From assembly GCF_021601625.1 (NCBI RefSeq), contig NZ_BQHR01000013.1:62001-126000 (forward strand): DNA of 64,000 bases, read 5' to 3'. A model generated the notes under the pieces. It was not told the DNA's origin and did no database searches. It saw nothing but the letters and a program-made list of their open reading frames with translations. Numbering within the stretch: position 1 is the stretch's first letter; every line of letters starts with the position of its first letter. The stretch comes from Pseudomonas paraglycinae. GTDB lineage: Bacteria; Pseudomonadota; Gammaproteobacteria; Pseudomonadales; Pseudomonadaceae. Positions 1 through 8,665 of this stretch are shown here, piece by piece. The translations under genes were made by a program, and so were the position numbers.

Positions 1-137
1 CGCGCCACGCCTTCGAATACGCGAAAATGCTGGAAATCTGGGACATCAGCGAGCAATTGCCGAACCACTCGACGACTCGCAAAAAACTGCTGACCGATCC
101 TCCCCGGCCCGCCGCGAAGGAGCAATCCTCACGGTGA
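1..137 (+). CDS. C-terminal end of an unidentified protein (partial)
   Basis: An open frame enters from the left edge (codons in phase with base 3) and stops at the TGA at 135-137, giving about 44 residues. The visible tail contains FEYAKMLEIWD and is polar and basic towards the end (TTRKKLL, then a Pro-rich stretch). This is too little to assign a family. It lies on the same strand as the thioesterase gene that starts 55 bases later, so the two could share a transcript. Only the frame and the stop are seen; function is unknown. Confidence 0.55.
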   Translation, partial: RHAFEYAKMLEIWDISEQLPNHSTTRKKLLTDPPRPAAKEQSSR

Positions 138-192
138 GCATTCGGGGTTAGAATCCGCGGGGTTCGGCTTACAGTTTAAGGATGATCCCGGC

Positions 193-687
193 ATGGCCAC
201 CCCCGACATTTCCCTGCAAGACACCGCCGCCCCCGAGGGCGTCTGCTTTGGCTGCGGCAGCAGCAACCCACACGGTTTGCACATCAAGAGCTTCTGGCAC
301 GAAGACGGCGTGCACGTCATGGCCGAGCACGTGCCCGAGGCCAAATACTGCGGCTGGCCGGAGCTGGTCTACGGCGGTTTGATCGCGATGCTGGTGGACT
401 GCCATTCCAACTGGACGGCGATGGCTTATCACTATCGGACCGAGCAACGCGAACCCGAAAGCCTGCCGCGCATCAACTGCGTCACCGGCAACCTCGGCAT
501 CAAGTTCATCAAACCGACGCCGATGGGCGTGCCGCTGACGCTGAAGGCTAAAGTCGAAGGTGAAGTCGGGCGTAAGACCCGAGTGATCTGCGAGGTCTAC
601 GCCGGGGATGTGCTCACGGCAGTGGGCGATTCGGTGTTTGTGCGAGTGGATACCGAGCAGTTGGCTGCGGCCGCGCACGGTCGCTGA
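193..687 (+). CDS. PaaI-type hotdog-fold thioesterase
   Basis: Predicted cytosolic acyl-CoA thioesterase of 164 residues, the usual size for a single hotdog domain. The N-terminal CFGCGSSNPHGLH motif is typical of the PaaI-like branch that carries this Cys/Asn/Gly signature. The stretch with VYGG followed by an Asp (about residues 55-70) fits the helix that carries the catalytic acid. The start follows an AAGGA box at 178-182. A RidA-family gene begins 24 bases downstream on the same strand, so the two are probably co-transcribed. The family is well supported; the acyl substrate cannot be read from the sequence. Confidence 0.82.
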   Translation: MATPDISLQDTAAPEGVCFGCGSSNPHGLHIKSFWHEDGVHVMAEHVPEAKYCGWPELVYGGLIAMLVDCHSNWTAMAYHYRTEQREPESLPRINCVTGNLGIKFIKPTPMGVPLTLKAKVEGEVGRKTRVICEVYAGDVLTAVGDSVFVRVDTEQLAAAAHGR

Positions 688-711
688 AATCCGTTACTGA
701 AGGAAAACACG

Positions 712-1107
712 ATGTCCGACCGCAAAATCATCATCCCCGACTCCATGAAAACCATCGTCGAACGCGCCGGATACGCGCCGGCGGTTCTGGTCGGCGACAC
801 GCTTTACTGCGCCGGCCAGGTGGGCCGGACGGCTGACTTGAAGGTCATCGAAGACCCCGAGCAACAGTTCATTCGTGCCTGGGAAAACCTCGACGAAGTG
901 CTGAAGGCCGGTGGCTGCACCTTCAACGATGTGGTGGAGATGACCACCTATCACGTCGACATGAGCCAACACATGCCGGTGTTTCGCGAAGTGAAAAACC
1001 GCGTATTCCCCAAAAGCTTCTGCGCCTGGACCTGCATCGGTGTCAGCGAGCTGGCCCATCCGGGGCTGCTGGTGGAAATCAAATGCGTGGCGGTGCGCAG
1101 ACGCTGA
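712..1107 (+). CDS. RidA (YjgF/YER057c/UK114) family protein
   Basis: Small cytosolic protein of 131 residues. RidA-type proteins hydrolyse reactive enamine/imine intermediates released by PLP enzymes; related subfamilies have other deaminase roles. Seen here: YAPAVLVGDTLYCAGQVGR near the N-terminus, the central GGCTFNDVVEMTTYHVD segment, and a C-terminal HPGLLVEIKCVAV block, which match the family fold in order. The typical catalytic Arg of the archetype is not clearly present at the usual C-terminal position, so it may belong to a non-archetypal subgroup. The ribosome binding site is GAAGGA. It is convergent with the agu2A' gene, separated by three bases. Confidence 0.88.
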   Translation: MSDRKIIIPDSMKTIVERAGYAPAVLVGDTLYCAGQVGRTADLKVIEDPEQQFIRAWENLDEVLKAGGCTFNDVVEMTTYHVDMSQHMPVFREVKNRVFPKSFCAWTCIGVSELAHPGLLVEIKCVAVRRR

Positions 1108-1110
1108 GCC

Positions 1111-2229
1111 TTACGCCGGCTGGTGACTGGTCACGCAGTGAATCCCGCCACCACCGGCCGCAATGGCGTCGATGTTGATCTGCACCACGTCGCGGTTCGG
1201 ATAGAGTTTTTTCAGCAGGTCGAAGGCCTTCTTGTCCGCGCCCTTGTCGCCAAATTCCGGGGCAATCACCGCGCCGTTGATCACGAAATAGTTGATGTAA
1301 CCGGCCGCGAAGTCGTCGTTGTCCTTGTTGAATTTGGTGTTGCGCGGCTTCAGCGGTGGCGACACGGTGTGGATCTGCAACGGACGACCGTCGGCGTCGG
1401 TAGCCTTTTTCAGGATTTCCAGGTGCGCCAGGGTGACCTTGCTGTCGTAGGAGCGCGGATCGGTGTCGAGGTTGGCGATCACCACGCCGGGCGTGACGAA
1501 GCGCGCATAGAAATCGACGTGGGCATCGGTGATGTCCTTGCCCTTGATGCCCGGCAGCCAGATGATCTTGCGCAGGCCCAAACGTGCTTTCAACTCGGCC
1601 TCAACATCGGCCTTGCTCCAGCCGGGGTTGCGGTTTTCGTTGACCCAGCAGCTTTCAGTCATGATCGCGGTGCCGTGGCCGTCGACTTCGATGCCGCCGC
1701 CCTCGCCCACCAGTTCGCTGCGCTGGTAGGTCGCCTGCGCATCGGCCGCCACGCGTTTGGCGATCTTCGCGTCCTTCGAATGCTGTTGCTTGTTGCCCCA
1801 GCCGCTGAAGTTGAAGTCCACGGCGCCGAGTCCGTTTTTGTCGTCGATGACGAAGTTGGCGCTGATGTCACGCATCCAGATGTCGTCGAGGTTGGCGATC
1901 TGGTAGGTGATGTTGGAGGTGCCGCAGATCTCTTCGGCCAGGCTGCGTTCGCCGCTGCGGCAGTAGATGGTCAGCGGTTCGTAGCGGGCGATGGCGCGGG
2001 CGATCCGGCCCAGCGCTTCCTGGACGTCTTCGGTGAAGTCTTCCCAGATCGCGTCCTGCGCGCCGAAGGCCATGTAGGCGCGCTCGTGTTTGTCGCCCTC
2101 GTCGGGCATGAACCAGCGACCTTCGCTGGCCGCCAGCAAACGCGCCGGTGACAGGCCAAGGCCCATGACGGCAGCGCCTGCGCCGGCGGCGACTGAAACC
2201 TGTTTGATGAACTCGCGACGAGTCGGCAT
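1111..2229 (-). CDS. agu2A': Tat-exported agmatine deiminase-like enzyme (Agu2A')
   Basis: Agmatine deiminase family protein (agmatine to N-carbamoylputrescine plus ammonia), 372 residues from the start used here. That start (ATG at 2229) follows an AGGAA box and begins with MPTRREFIKQ, a twin-arginine signal followed by an Ala/Gly-rich hydrophobic stretch to about residue 34. A longer frame reaches upstream but lacks a ribosome binding site. The C-terminal GGGGIHCVTSHQP block carries the catalytic Cys (about residue 365). It is the last gene of the agu2A-agu2B-agu2C-agu2A' operon, matching the gene order of the agu2ABCA' operon known from some P. aeruginosa strains, where the A' product is periplasmic. 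Periplasmic location here is inferred from the signal. Confidence 0.85.
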   Translation of the reverse strand: MPTRREFIKQVSVAAGAGAAVMGLGLSPARLLAASEGRWFMPDEGDKHERAYMAFGAQDAIWEDFTEDVQEALGRIARAIARYEPLTIYCRSGERSLAEEICGTSNITYQIANLDDIWMRDISANFVIDDKNGLGAVDFNFSGWGNKQQHSKDAKIAKRVAADAQATYQRSELVGEGGGIEVDGHGTAIMTESCWVNENRNPGWSKADVEAELKARLGLRKIIWLPGIKGKDITDAHVDFYARFVTPGVVIANLDTDPRSYDSKVTLAHLEILKKATDADGRPLQIHTVSPPLKPRNTKFNKDNDDFAAGYINYFVINGAVIAPEFGDKGADKKAFDLLKKLYPNRDVVQINIDAIAAGGGGIHCVTSHQPA

Positions 2230-2276
2230 GTGTACGTTCCTGATGGGTAAGGGGCCGCCGAAGCGGCCCGGAAAAA

Positions 2277-3380
2277 TCACTGTGCAGTGGCGGTCTTGAA
2301 TTTGGTCCAGGTGCGCATGCGGGCGCGCATGTCGGCCTGGGGAATATCCTTACCCGGTATCAGACGAGCATAGGTCGCTTCGTCGAGGTAGATGTCCGGG
2401 TTGTTGCGCATCGCCTCATCCACGTTTGGCCGGGCCTTGGCGTTGGAAGTCGGGTAACCGGTGAAATTGCTGATCGCAGCCATGTTCTCCGGGCGCATCA
2501 GGAAGTTGATGAATTCGTAGGCGTATTCCGGATGTTTGGCATCCACCGGTATGGCCATGGTGTCCATCCAAACCGTGGTGCCTTCACGGGGTACGCGGTA
2601 CTGGAAGCGCGTCTGTTTGCCGGCGCTGTCCGAGGTGCGCTGAGCCTGGGTCATGTCGCCGCTGTAGCCGAGAGACAGGCACAGGTTGCCGTTGACCAGA
2701 TCGGTCACCGGTTGCGACTGGAACTTGCGGATGTACGGCCGCAGCTTCATCAGCAGATCACTGGCCGCCGCCAGATCCGCAGGCTTGGCGCTGCGCGGGT
2801 CGCGGCCCAGATAGTTGAGCACCACGGCCAGCACTTCGTCCGGCGAGTCGATCATCGAAATCCCGCAATCGGCAAACTTCGCGGCCAGTTCCGGTTTGAA
2901 CAGCATGTCGAGGCTGCTGACCGGCGCGTCGGCCATGCGCTGTTTGATCTGCTCGGCGTTGTAGGTCAGGCCGATGGTGCCCCAGGTGTACGGCACCGTG
3001 GCCTTGTTCGAATGCTCGTAATGACTGCGCAGCTTTTGCAGGCCCGGTTCGATGTCGTTCAACGCCGTGACCTTCGACGGATCCAACGGCAACAGGCTGC
3101 CGGCGCGCATCAGGCGTTCGGCCACCGTGTCGCCGGGGAAGATCAGGTCGTAGCCGCTGCCGCCGGACAGCATCTTGGCTTCCAGGGTTTCGCTGCCGTC
3201 CATCACGTCGTAGATCACCTTGATCCCGGTTTCGGCGGTGAATTTGCTCAACGTGTCTTCAGCGAAATAATCCGCCCAGTTGTACAGCCGCAAGGTCTTG
3301 TCTTCGGCGTGTACGGCCGGCATCAGACCAGCCAGCGCCAGGCCCAGAGCGCCCAGCAACCACTTGTGTGAAACAGGCAT
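2277..3380 (-). CDS. agu2C: Periplasmic polyamine-binding protein, PotF/SpuD type (Agu2C)
   Basis: Substrate-binding protein of a putrescine/spermidine-type ABC importer, 367 residues. An N-terminal signal peptide (LLGALGLALAGLMPAVHA, cleavage near residue 25) is followed by the family hallmark TLRLYNWADYFAEDTL. Later motifs YTWGTIGLTYN and AIPVDAKHPEYAYEFINF also match PotD/PotF proteins. No membrane or ATPase components are adjacent, so it must either share a transporter encoded elsewhere or act as a sensor. It lies one base from agu2B and 47 bases from agu2A'. Agmatine or putrescine binding is inferred from context. Confidence 0.85.
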   Translation of the reverse strand: MPVSHKWLLGALGLALAGLMPAVHAEDKTLRLYNWADYFAEDTLSKFTAETGIKVIYDVMDGSETLEAKMLSGGSGYDLIFPGDTVAERLMRAGSLLPLDPSKVTALNDIEPGLQKLRSHYEHSNKATVPYTWGTIGLTYNAEQIKQRMADAPVSSLDMLFKPELAAKFADCGISMIDSPDEVLAVVLNYLGRDPRSAKPADLAAASDLLMKLRPYIRKFQSQPVTDLVNGNLCLSLGYSGDMTQAQRTSDSAGKQTRFQYRVPREGTTVWMDTMAIPVDAKHPEYAYEFINFLMRPENMAAISNFTGYPTSNAKARPNVDEAMRNNPDIYLDEATYARLIPGKDIPQADMRARMRTWTKFKTATAQ

Positions 3381-3381
3381 A

Positions 3382-4290
3382 TCAGACTCCTTGGGGATTC
3401 CAGCGGGCGTTAAGGTGACGGCCGTCCTGGCTCAACAAGGCGCCGTACATTTCCGGACGACGGTCGCGGTAGATGCCCCAGCTCAGGCGATCTTCACGCA
3501 TGGCTGCCAGATCCAGGCTTTGCACCAAAACACCGGTGCTGGCGCGGTCGGCTTCCACGAGCATTTTTCCCTTGTGGTTGCAGATGAACGACGAGCCATA
3601 GAAATTCATTTGCAACGTCGCATCGGTGCCGGCCACTTCGCGGCCGACGCGGTTGGAGGCGATCACCGGCAGCAGATTGGCAGCGGCGTGGCCGCGCATG
3701 GTCATCTGCCAGTGATCTCGCGAGTCCAGATCCGCGCAGCCCGGTTCCGAGCCGATGGCCGTCGGAAACAACAACACTTCGGCGCCCATCAACGCCATGC
3801 AGCGGGCAGTTTCCGGGAACCACTGATCCCAGCAGATGCCCACGCCGAGGCGGCCGAACGCGGTGTCCCAGACTTTGAAACCGGTGTCGCCGGGGCTGAA
3901 ATATTCCTTCTCCTGATAGCCGATGGCGTTGGGGATGTGGGTCTTGCGGTACACGCCCAACAGGCGCCCGTCGGCATCGGCCACGCTCAGGGAATTGAAG
4001 TAAGCGTTGCCGGCCTTCTCGTACCAGCTCAGCGGTAACACCACGCCCAGTTCGCGGGCGAGCGCGGCGAAACGCGACAGCACCTGACTGTCGCGGTACT
4101 CCTCGGCCAGCGCCATGTGATGGTGACTCTGCTCGATGCAGAAATACGGCGTGGCGAACAGTTCCTGCAACAGGATCAACTGCGCGCCCTGCGCGGCCGC
4201 TTCACGCACCAACTGCTCGGCGCGGTCGAGGTTGCTTTTCAGGTCCCAGGTGCACGGCATCTGGGTGGTGGCGACTTTGAGCAACGTCAT
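3382..4290 (-). CDS. agu2B: N-carbamoylputrescine amidase (Agu2B)
   Basis: Nitrilase-superfamily amidase, 302 residues, converting N-carbamoylputrescine to putrescine, CO2 and ammonia in the cytosol. The Glu-Lys-Cys catalytic triad is visible as LLQELFATPYF (Glu43), YRKTHIPN (Lys116) and GVGICWDQWFPE (Cys153). The SHHHMALAEE region and FSPGDTGF are also typical of AguB. It sits three bases downstream of agu2A and one base from agu2C, so coupled expression is likely. Function is well supported by the complete triad and the adjoining agmatine deiminase. Confidence 0.93.
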   Translation of the reverse strand: MTLLKVATTQMPCTWDLKSNLDRAEQLVREAAAQGAQLILLQELFATPYFCIEQSHHHMALAEEYRDSQVLSRFAALARELGVVLPLSWYEKAGNAYFNSLSVADADGRLLGVYRKTHIPNAIGYQEKEYFSPGDTGFKVWDTAFGRLGVGICWDQWFPETARCMALMGAEVLLFPTAIGSEPGCADLDSRDHWQMTMRGHAAANLLPVIASNRVGREVAGTDATLQMNFYGSSFICNHKGKMLVEADRASTGVLVQSLDLAAMREDRLSWGIYRDRRPEMYGALLSQDGRHLNARWNPQGV

Positions 4291-4293
4291 CGA

Positions 4294-5346
4294 TCAACCC
4301 TCCACCGGCCAGGCTGGCTGTTGCTGGGTGATGCAGTGCACACCGCCGCCACCGTGAGCCAGATGATTGATCTGCACCGGCACTACTTCGCGGCCCGGGA
4401 ACGCCTTGGCCAGGGTTTCTGCCGCGACATGGTCGGCCTCGATGCCGTACGCCGGCATGATGATCGCGCCGTTGGCGATGTAGAAGTTGGTGTAAGAGGC
4501 GCAGAACACTTCGGCTTCGGTGTCCACCGCATCGGTGGCTTCGTACAGCTCGATCAGCTCGAATTTGCGGCCCTGAGTGTCGGTGGCCAGCTCCAGTGCG
4601 CGGCGGTTTTCCCGCACGACTTCGGCGTACACCGAGCTGCGATCGTGCGTCGCGTCCACCAGCAACACGCCGGGACGGGCGAAGGCGCAGACGCCATCGA
4701 CGTGGCCGTCGGTCATGTCGCCGGTGACGTAATCCGGATCGCCCGGCAGCCAGATGGTCTTCTTCACGCCGAGCAGACGGCTGAAAATCTCCTCCATCTC
4801 CGCCTTGCTCACGCCGGGGTTGCGGTTGGGGTTGAGCAGCACCGATTCGGTGGTGATCAGCGTGCCCTCGCCGTCCACGTGAATCGCGCCGCCTTCGTTG
4901 CTCAGCGCCGTGCCGAAGCACTCGCCGCCCAGGTGATTGAGCACGCGACGGGCCAGGCTTTCGTCCAGATCATGGGCCGACTTGCCGCCCCACGCGTTGA
5001 AGCGCCAGCTCACCCCGGCCAGACCTTGTTCCGGGTGAATGACGAAACTCGGGCCAGAATCGCGGCACCAGCTGTCGTTGACCGCCAGCGGAATCAGTTC
5101 GATGTTCGGCCCGCACAAGGCTTTGGCGCGGGCGATTGCCGACGGATCGACGACCATTTTCACCGGTTCGAACCGGGCGATGGCATTGGCGACGCGGGCG
5201 AAATCTTCCTGCACCAACGGCAAAGTGACGCCCCAGCCCGACTCCCACAGGGCCTGATTGTGTGGCCAGACCATCCAGGTCGCCGCGTGCTTCACCCACT
5301 CTGCCGGCATCATCCAACCGCTGTTGTTGTTTTTGTTCTGCTGCAT
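4294..5346 (-). CDS. agu2A: Agmatine deiminase, cytosolic (Agu2A)
   Basis: Converts agmatine to N-carbamoylputrescine; 350 residues with no signal peptide, in contrast to the exported paralogue at the end of the operon. Seen: GWMMPAEWVKHAATWMVWPH at the N-terminus, GGAIHVDGEGTLITTE in the middle, the GDMTDGHVDGVCAF substrate-binding loop, and the C-terminal GGGGVHCITQQQP block with the catalytic Cys338. It is the first gene of the minus-strand operon; 137 bases separate it from a divergent LysR gene that is the natural candidate regulator. Confidence 0.93.
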   Translation of the reverse strand: MQQNKNNNSGWMMPAEWVKHAATWMVWPHNQALWESGWGVTLPLVQEDFARVANAIARFEPVKMVVDPSAIARAKALCGPNIELIPLAVNDSWCRDSGPSFVIHPEQGLAGVSWRFNAWGGKSAHDLDESLARRVLNHLGGECFGTALSNEGGAIHVDGEGTLITTESVLLNPNRNPGVSKAEMEEIFSRLLGVKKTIWLPGDPDYVTGDMTDGHVDGVCAFARPGVLLVDATHDRSSVYAEVVRENRRALELATDTQGRKFELIELYEATDAVDTEAEVFCASYTNFYIANGAIIMPAYGIEADHVAAETLAKAFPGREVVPVQINHLAHGGGGVHCITQQQPAWPVEG

Positions 5347-5483
5347 GGTAAAAAGCCCTTTGAGTTAAGCCATTGTGTTCAATGAAAACAGCCTTGGCGG
5401 CGTTGACGTGCATGCTAATGGCGGCCTGAAGGGCAAACAAACGATGGATTTAGCGGAAAACTGATTAGAGGAACTTATCGATC

Positions 5484-6371
5484 ATGCTGAAACACTGGCC
5501 ACCCCTCAGCTCGTTGCGCGGCTTCGAAGCCGCCGCAAGGCTGGGCAGTTTTCACAAGGCCGCCGAGGAACTGAGCCTCACGCAATCGGCCATCAGCCAG
5601 CAGATCCGCAGCCTTGAGGCGTACCTCGAGCAACCTCTGTTTTTCCGCAGCGGACGCAGCGTCAGCCTGACCGACGCCGGCCACGATCTGCTCAGCACCA
5701 CTCAGGCGATGTTGCAGCAACTGTCGGTGGGCATCCGGCGGCTGGGGCAATACCAGAAACCCAATCAACTGGTGCTCAACACCACGCCGGCGTTTGCCCG
5801 GCACTGGTTGCTGCCGCGACTGGGGGATTTCCGCCGTCAGCATCCGAATGTGGACCTGTGGATTTTCAGCACCGATGAAGTGCCGGACATGGCGACCCAG
5901 ACCATCGATCTGGCGTTGCGCGACGACATCAGTTCGCAGGCTGAATGCAGCTTCAAGGTGCTGCATGCCGACCGCCTCTACCCCGCGTGTCATCCGAGCT
6001 TGTTAAGCGTGCCGAGCGCCCAGCGGACGACGCTGCACGGCGAGCGGGAAATGGACTGGAGCCATTGGGCGGTGGAATCGGGGATCGATGTCGGCCAGCA
6101 GGATCAGGGCCTGAATTTCTCTGATCCGGGCCTGTTGTTGGACGCGGCGTGTTCAGGTCTGGGGATTGCGCTGGTCAGTCAGTTGCTCAGCCGTCAGGCG
6201 CAGCAAAACGGGCTGTTGCAGCCACTGGTGGAGCAAACCATTCGCGGCCCGAACTGGGCGATGCTGACGCACCGCGACAGCGAGAACGACCCGATGGCGC
6301 GATGCTTCAGTCAATGGCTGACAACTCAGCTGGCAGAACCCGCCCCGCAGGTTCAGACCGCCGTGAAATGA
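5484..6371 (+). CDS. LysR-family regulator (GcvA-like)
   Basis: DNA-binding regulator of 295 residues. The N-terminal winged helix-turn-helix is SLRGFEAAARLGSFHKAAEE followed by LSLTQSAISQQIRSLE, the arrangement typical of the GcvA branch of LysR proteins. The C-terminal effector domain runs from about residue 90. It is divergent from agu2A across a short intergenic region, which suggests control of the agmatine operon; the effector could be agmatine or a downstream product (inference). Its last 19 bases overlap the 3' end of the convergent radical-SAM gene. The start has a GAGGAA box at 5469-5474. Confidence 0.85.
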   Translation: MLKHWPPLSSLRGFEAAARLGSFHKAAEELSLTQSAISQQIRSLEAYLEQPLFFRSGRSVSLTDAGHDLLSTTQAMLQQLSVGIRRLGQYQKPNQLVLNTTPAFARHWLLPRLGDFRRQHPNVDLWIFSTDEVPDMATQTIDLALRDDISSQAECSFKVLHADRLYPACHPSLLSVPSAQRTTLHGEREMDWSHWAVESGIDVGQQDQGLNFSDPGLLLDAACSGLGIALVSQLLSRQAQQNGLLQPLVEQTIRGPNWAMLTHRDSENDPMARCFSQWLTTQLAEPAPQVQTAVK

Positions 6372-7513
6372 CCGGCGCCGAGCCGGCCTTCCAGTCGACC
6401 GAACAGTACGTAATGCTGATAACCGCTGGTGAAGGCACCCGTGGAAATCGCGTTCCTGACGTCCTGATTCATATGCAGGTATTGCGCTTCGTCGAAGTTC
6501 TCGGCACTGACTTCGCCATTGCGACCAAGCCTGTCGCTGTCAACTGGCAACCCCATGATCGTGCGTCGCTGAAAGTCGATGATCCGGTTGACGGCGTGAC
6601 TTTCGAGCGGTCCCCGGTTGGAGTGCGCCGAGTAGATGTGCAATCCGTTGTTCGCGCAGCGATTGCACATGTCGATGCAGTTCGACTGAGTGGACTTGCG
6701 TTCGGTCAGTTGCGCCAGCGGCATGTCCAGGTATTTGCCCACCTGATATTCGGTCTGATTGAAAATCGAACAACACAGGATGGTGTTGCCATTGCAGTCG
6801 AGCACCAGCCAGTCATCCTTGAGCGTGCAGGCCTGCTGGGGGTACTGGCGGACCAGATTGACCAGGTCGTCGTAGGGCGGCAACGCGAGTCGCTGCAGGG
6901 TCTCGCGATCAGTATCGGTCACCGACGGGTCGCGCTCGATCAGCGCCAGCGTCTTCTCCAGCGGCATCATCACTGAATAACCGGTCGAGAACTGAAAGCC
7001 CAGGCTCTGGCTGAATTCGCGCATCAGCCCTTCTTCTTCCATGTTGTCCAGGTAGCGGTGGTAATAGACCTCGATCCGCGTGTTCAAGCCATGTTGCTGC
7101 TTGAGCTCATGCAGTTTGATCATGTTGGCCTTGACGACTTCAATGTCACCGCCCACATGGCCCTGTTCGTACGTCTCCTGATAAAACCCGGATAGCGAGA
7201 TACGGAAGAACCATGGATTGGCGAGCATCGCCGTCTCCATGTTTTTCGCCAGATTCAGGTTGGAACTGATGCCGCTGCGCAAACCGGCCGCGTTGATGAT
7301 TTCGACAAACTCGCCAATTCGCGGGTGGATCAGCGGCTCGGTCCAGTTATACAGAAAAATCGCCTCGACCCCTTCGTTTCGGGCCTTCTCGACGATCTTC
7401 CTGAACATGTCAACTTGCATGGCTTTCTTGAAGTTGACATTTTCCGAGTTACCCATCGGACACGAAGGGCAGCTCAAATTGCACGCGCCGACAATATCGA
7501 TGTACATATTCAT
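6353..7513 (-). CDS. Radical SAM protein with SPASM-like cysteines and a C-terminal EGR-type module
   Basis: Radical S-adenosylmethionine enzyme of 386 residues. The [4Fe-4S] motif CNLSCPSC (Cys11, 15, 18) is right at the N-terminus. Further Cys residues follow (CTLKDDWLVLDCNGN, CCSIFN, then CIDMCNRCANNG), resembling the SPASM/twitch auxiliary cluster region. After a linker, the last ~45 residues hold YLHMNQDVRNAISTGAF, then SGYQHYVLFGRLEGR. This resembles a short module found singly or repeated in some surface and glycosyltransferase-type proteins (recalled, not searched). The substrate is unknown. No precursor peptide gene was recognised next to it. Start preceded by AGGAG. It is divergent from nothing and ends within the convergent LysR gene. 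Confidence 0.75.
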   Translation of the reverse strand: MNMYIDIVGACNLSCPSCPMGNSENVNFKKAMQVDMFRKIVEKARNEGVEAIFLYNWTEPLIHPRIGEFVEIINAAGLRSGISSNLNLAKNMETAMLANPWFFRISLSGFYQETYEQGHVGGDIEVVKANMIKLHELKQQHGLNTRIEVYYHRYLDNMEEEGLMREFSQSLGFQFSTGYSVMMPLEKTLALIERDPSVTDTDRETLQRLALPPYDDLVNLVRQYPQQACTLKDDWLVLDCNGNTILCCSIFNQTEYQVGKYLDMPLAQLTERKSTQSNCIDMCNRCANNGLHIYSAHSNRGPLESHAVNRIIDFQRRTIMGLPVDSDRLGRNGEVSAENFDEAQYLHMNQDVRNAISTGAFTSGYQHYVLFGRLEGRLGAGHFTAV

Positions 7514-7582
7514 TGCGAGTGACGCTCCTGGGGTGAATAGCGGTGCATCCAGACTGTCGACTTTTGTGATTGCCGTTATTCG

Positions 7583-8530
7583 CTATTTTTTTGACAGTCC
7601 AAGAGCGCCGCGAGCAAGTTCCGCGCCATTGGCACGCTCGGCCATCAATTCCACGATCCAATCGATAAATACCCGCAGCTTTTGGCTGATATGCCGGTTC
7701 GGCGGGTACGCAACGTACAGTGGCATCGGGTCAAGCGCCCAGCCCTCGAATAGCGCCACCAGTTCACCCCGGGCCTCGTGCTCTGCTGACATATAGCGAG
7801 GCAGCCAGAGCACTCCCAGCCCGGCGAGGCCTGCCGCCAGATAGGCGTTGCCGTCATCGACCGCCAGGACATGCCGGCCCTTGATCAGCAGATTTTCGGT
7901 TGCGTTGCGCAAGGCGTAAGGCACCGGCCTGCCGGTGCGCGCCCAGAGGAAACCGACCACCCGGTGGTGGCTGTTTTCCAGCTCACGGGGATGCATCGGG
8001 GTGCCGGCGCGGGCCAGATAACTCGGCGCGGCGTACACGCCAAGCTGAAGATCCGCCACCTTCCGGGCCATCAGTGACTGATCGCGCAGCTCCCCGCCAC
8101 GGATAACGCAATCGACGTTTTCATCGATGATGTCGACGATCCGGTCACTGACGCCCATGTCGATCTGGATCTCCGGGTAGCGCGCGTAAAACTCGGGCAG
8201 CGCCGGCACCAGAATCAGATTGGCCAAGGGGCTGGGCACATCGACCCGCAAACGGCCCTTGGGCTGGGTCGCGGCGCCGGGAAGACTCGTCTCCGCGTCG
8301 TCCATGTCCGCCAGCAACTTGATCACCCGCTCGTAATAGGCCGCACCGTCCGCCGTGGCGTTGACCTTGCGCGTGGTGCGGTTGAGCAACTTCACTCGCA
8401 GCCGCGCTTCCAGTTGCTGGACGAGCTGGGTCACGGTGGTCTTGCTCATGTGCAACGTCTCGGCGGCTTTGGTGAAACTCCCCGCCTCCACCACCCGGGC
8501 GAAGGCTTGCATCGCGTCAAAACGGTCCAT
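7583..8530 (-). CDS. LysR-family regulator (CrgA/AaeR-like branch)
   Basis: Regulator of 315 residues. The start was set at the ATG at 8530, preceded by GAGGTGG; a longer upstream frame exists but lacks a ribosome binding site. The HTH is MDRFDAMQAFARVVEAGSF then KAAETLHMSKTTVTQLVQQL. The LLNRTTRKVNAT segment after it is characteristic of the large LysR branch that includes CrgA and DsdC-like proteins. It is divergent from a RidA-family gene with about 135 bases between starts and probably regulates it. The C-terminal residues are lysine-ended and unremarkable. Confidence 0.87.
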   Translation of the reverse strand: MDRFDAMQAFARVVEAGSFTKAAETLHMSKTTVTQLVQQLEARLRVKLLNRTTRKVNATADGAAYYERVIKLLADMDDAETSLPGAATQPKGRLRVDVPSPLANLILVPALPEFYARYPEIQIDMGVSDRIVDIIDENVDCVIRGGELRDQSLMARKVADLQLGVYAAPSYLARAGTPMHPRELENSHHRVVGFLWARTGRPVPYALRNATENLLIKGRHVLAVDDGNAYLAAGLAGLGVLWLPRYMSAEHEARGELVALFEGWALDPMPLYVAYPPNRHISQKLRVFIDWIVELMAERANGAELARGALGLSKK

Positions 8531-8665
8531 CACCCACCTCTGATAGCGGCTCGATTGTTTGGGATTTGCAAACAGTGATCGCCAAGGTTGCGCGTTTATC
8601 GTGCCGAGGCAAGTCCCTACAGTTGCTCCATCACCGGTTTTCAACCCATTGAAGGAGACACCCCC

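Noticed and set aside
2230-2280. N-terminal extension of the Tat agmatine deiminase to 2280
   Set aside because: It would bury the twin-arginine signal 18 residues inside the protein, and there is no ribosome binding site before it.
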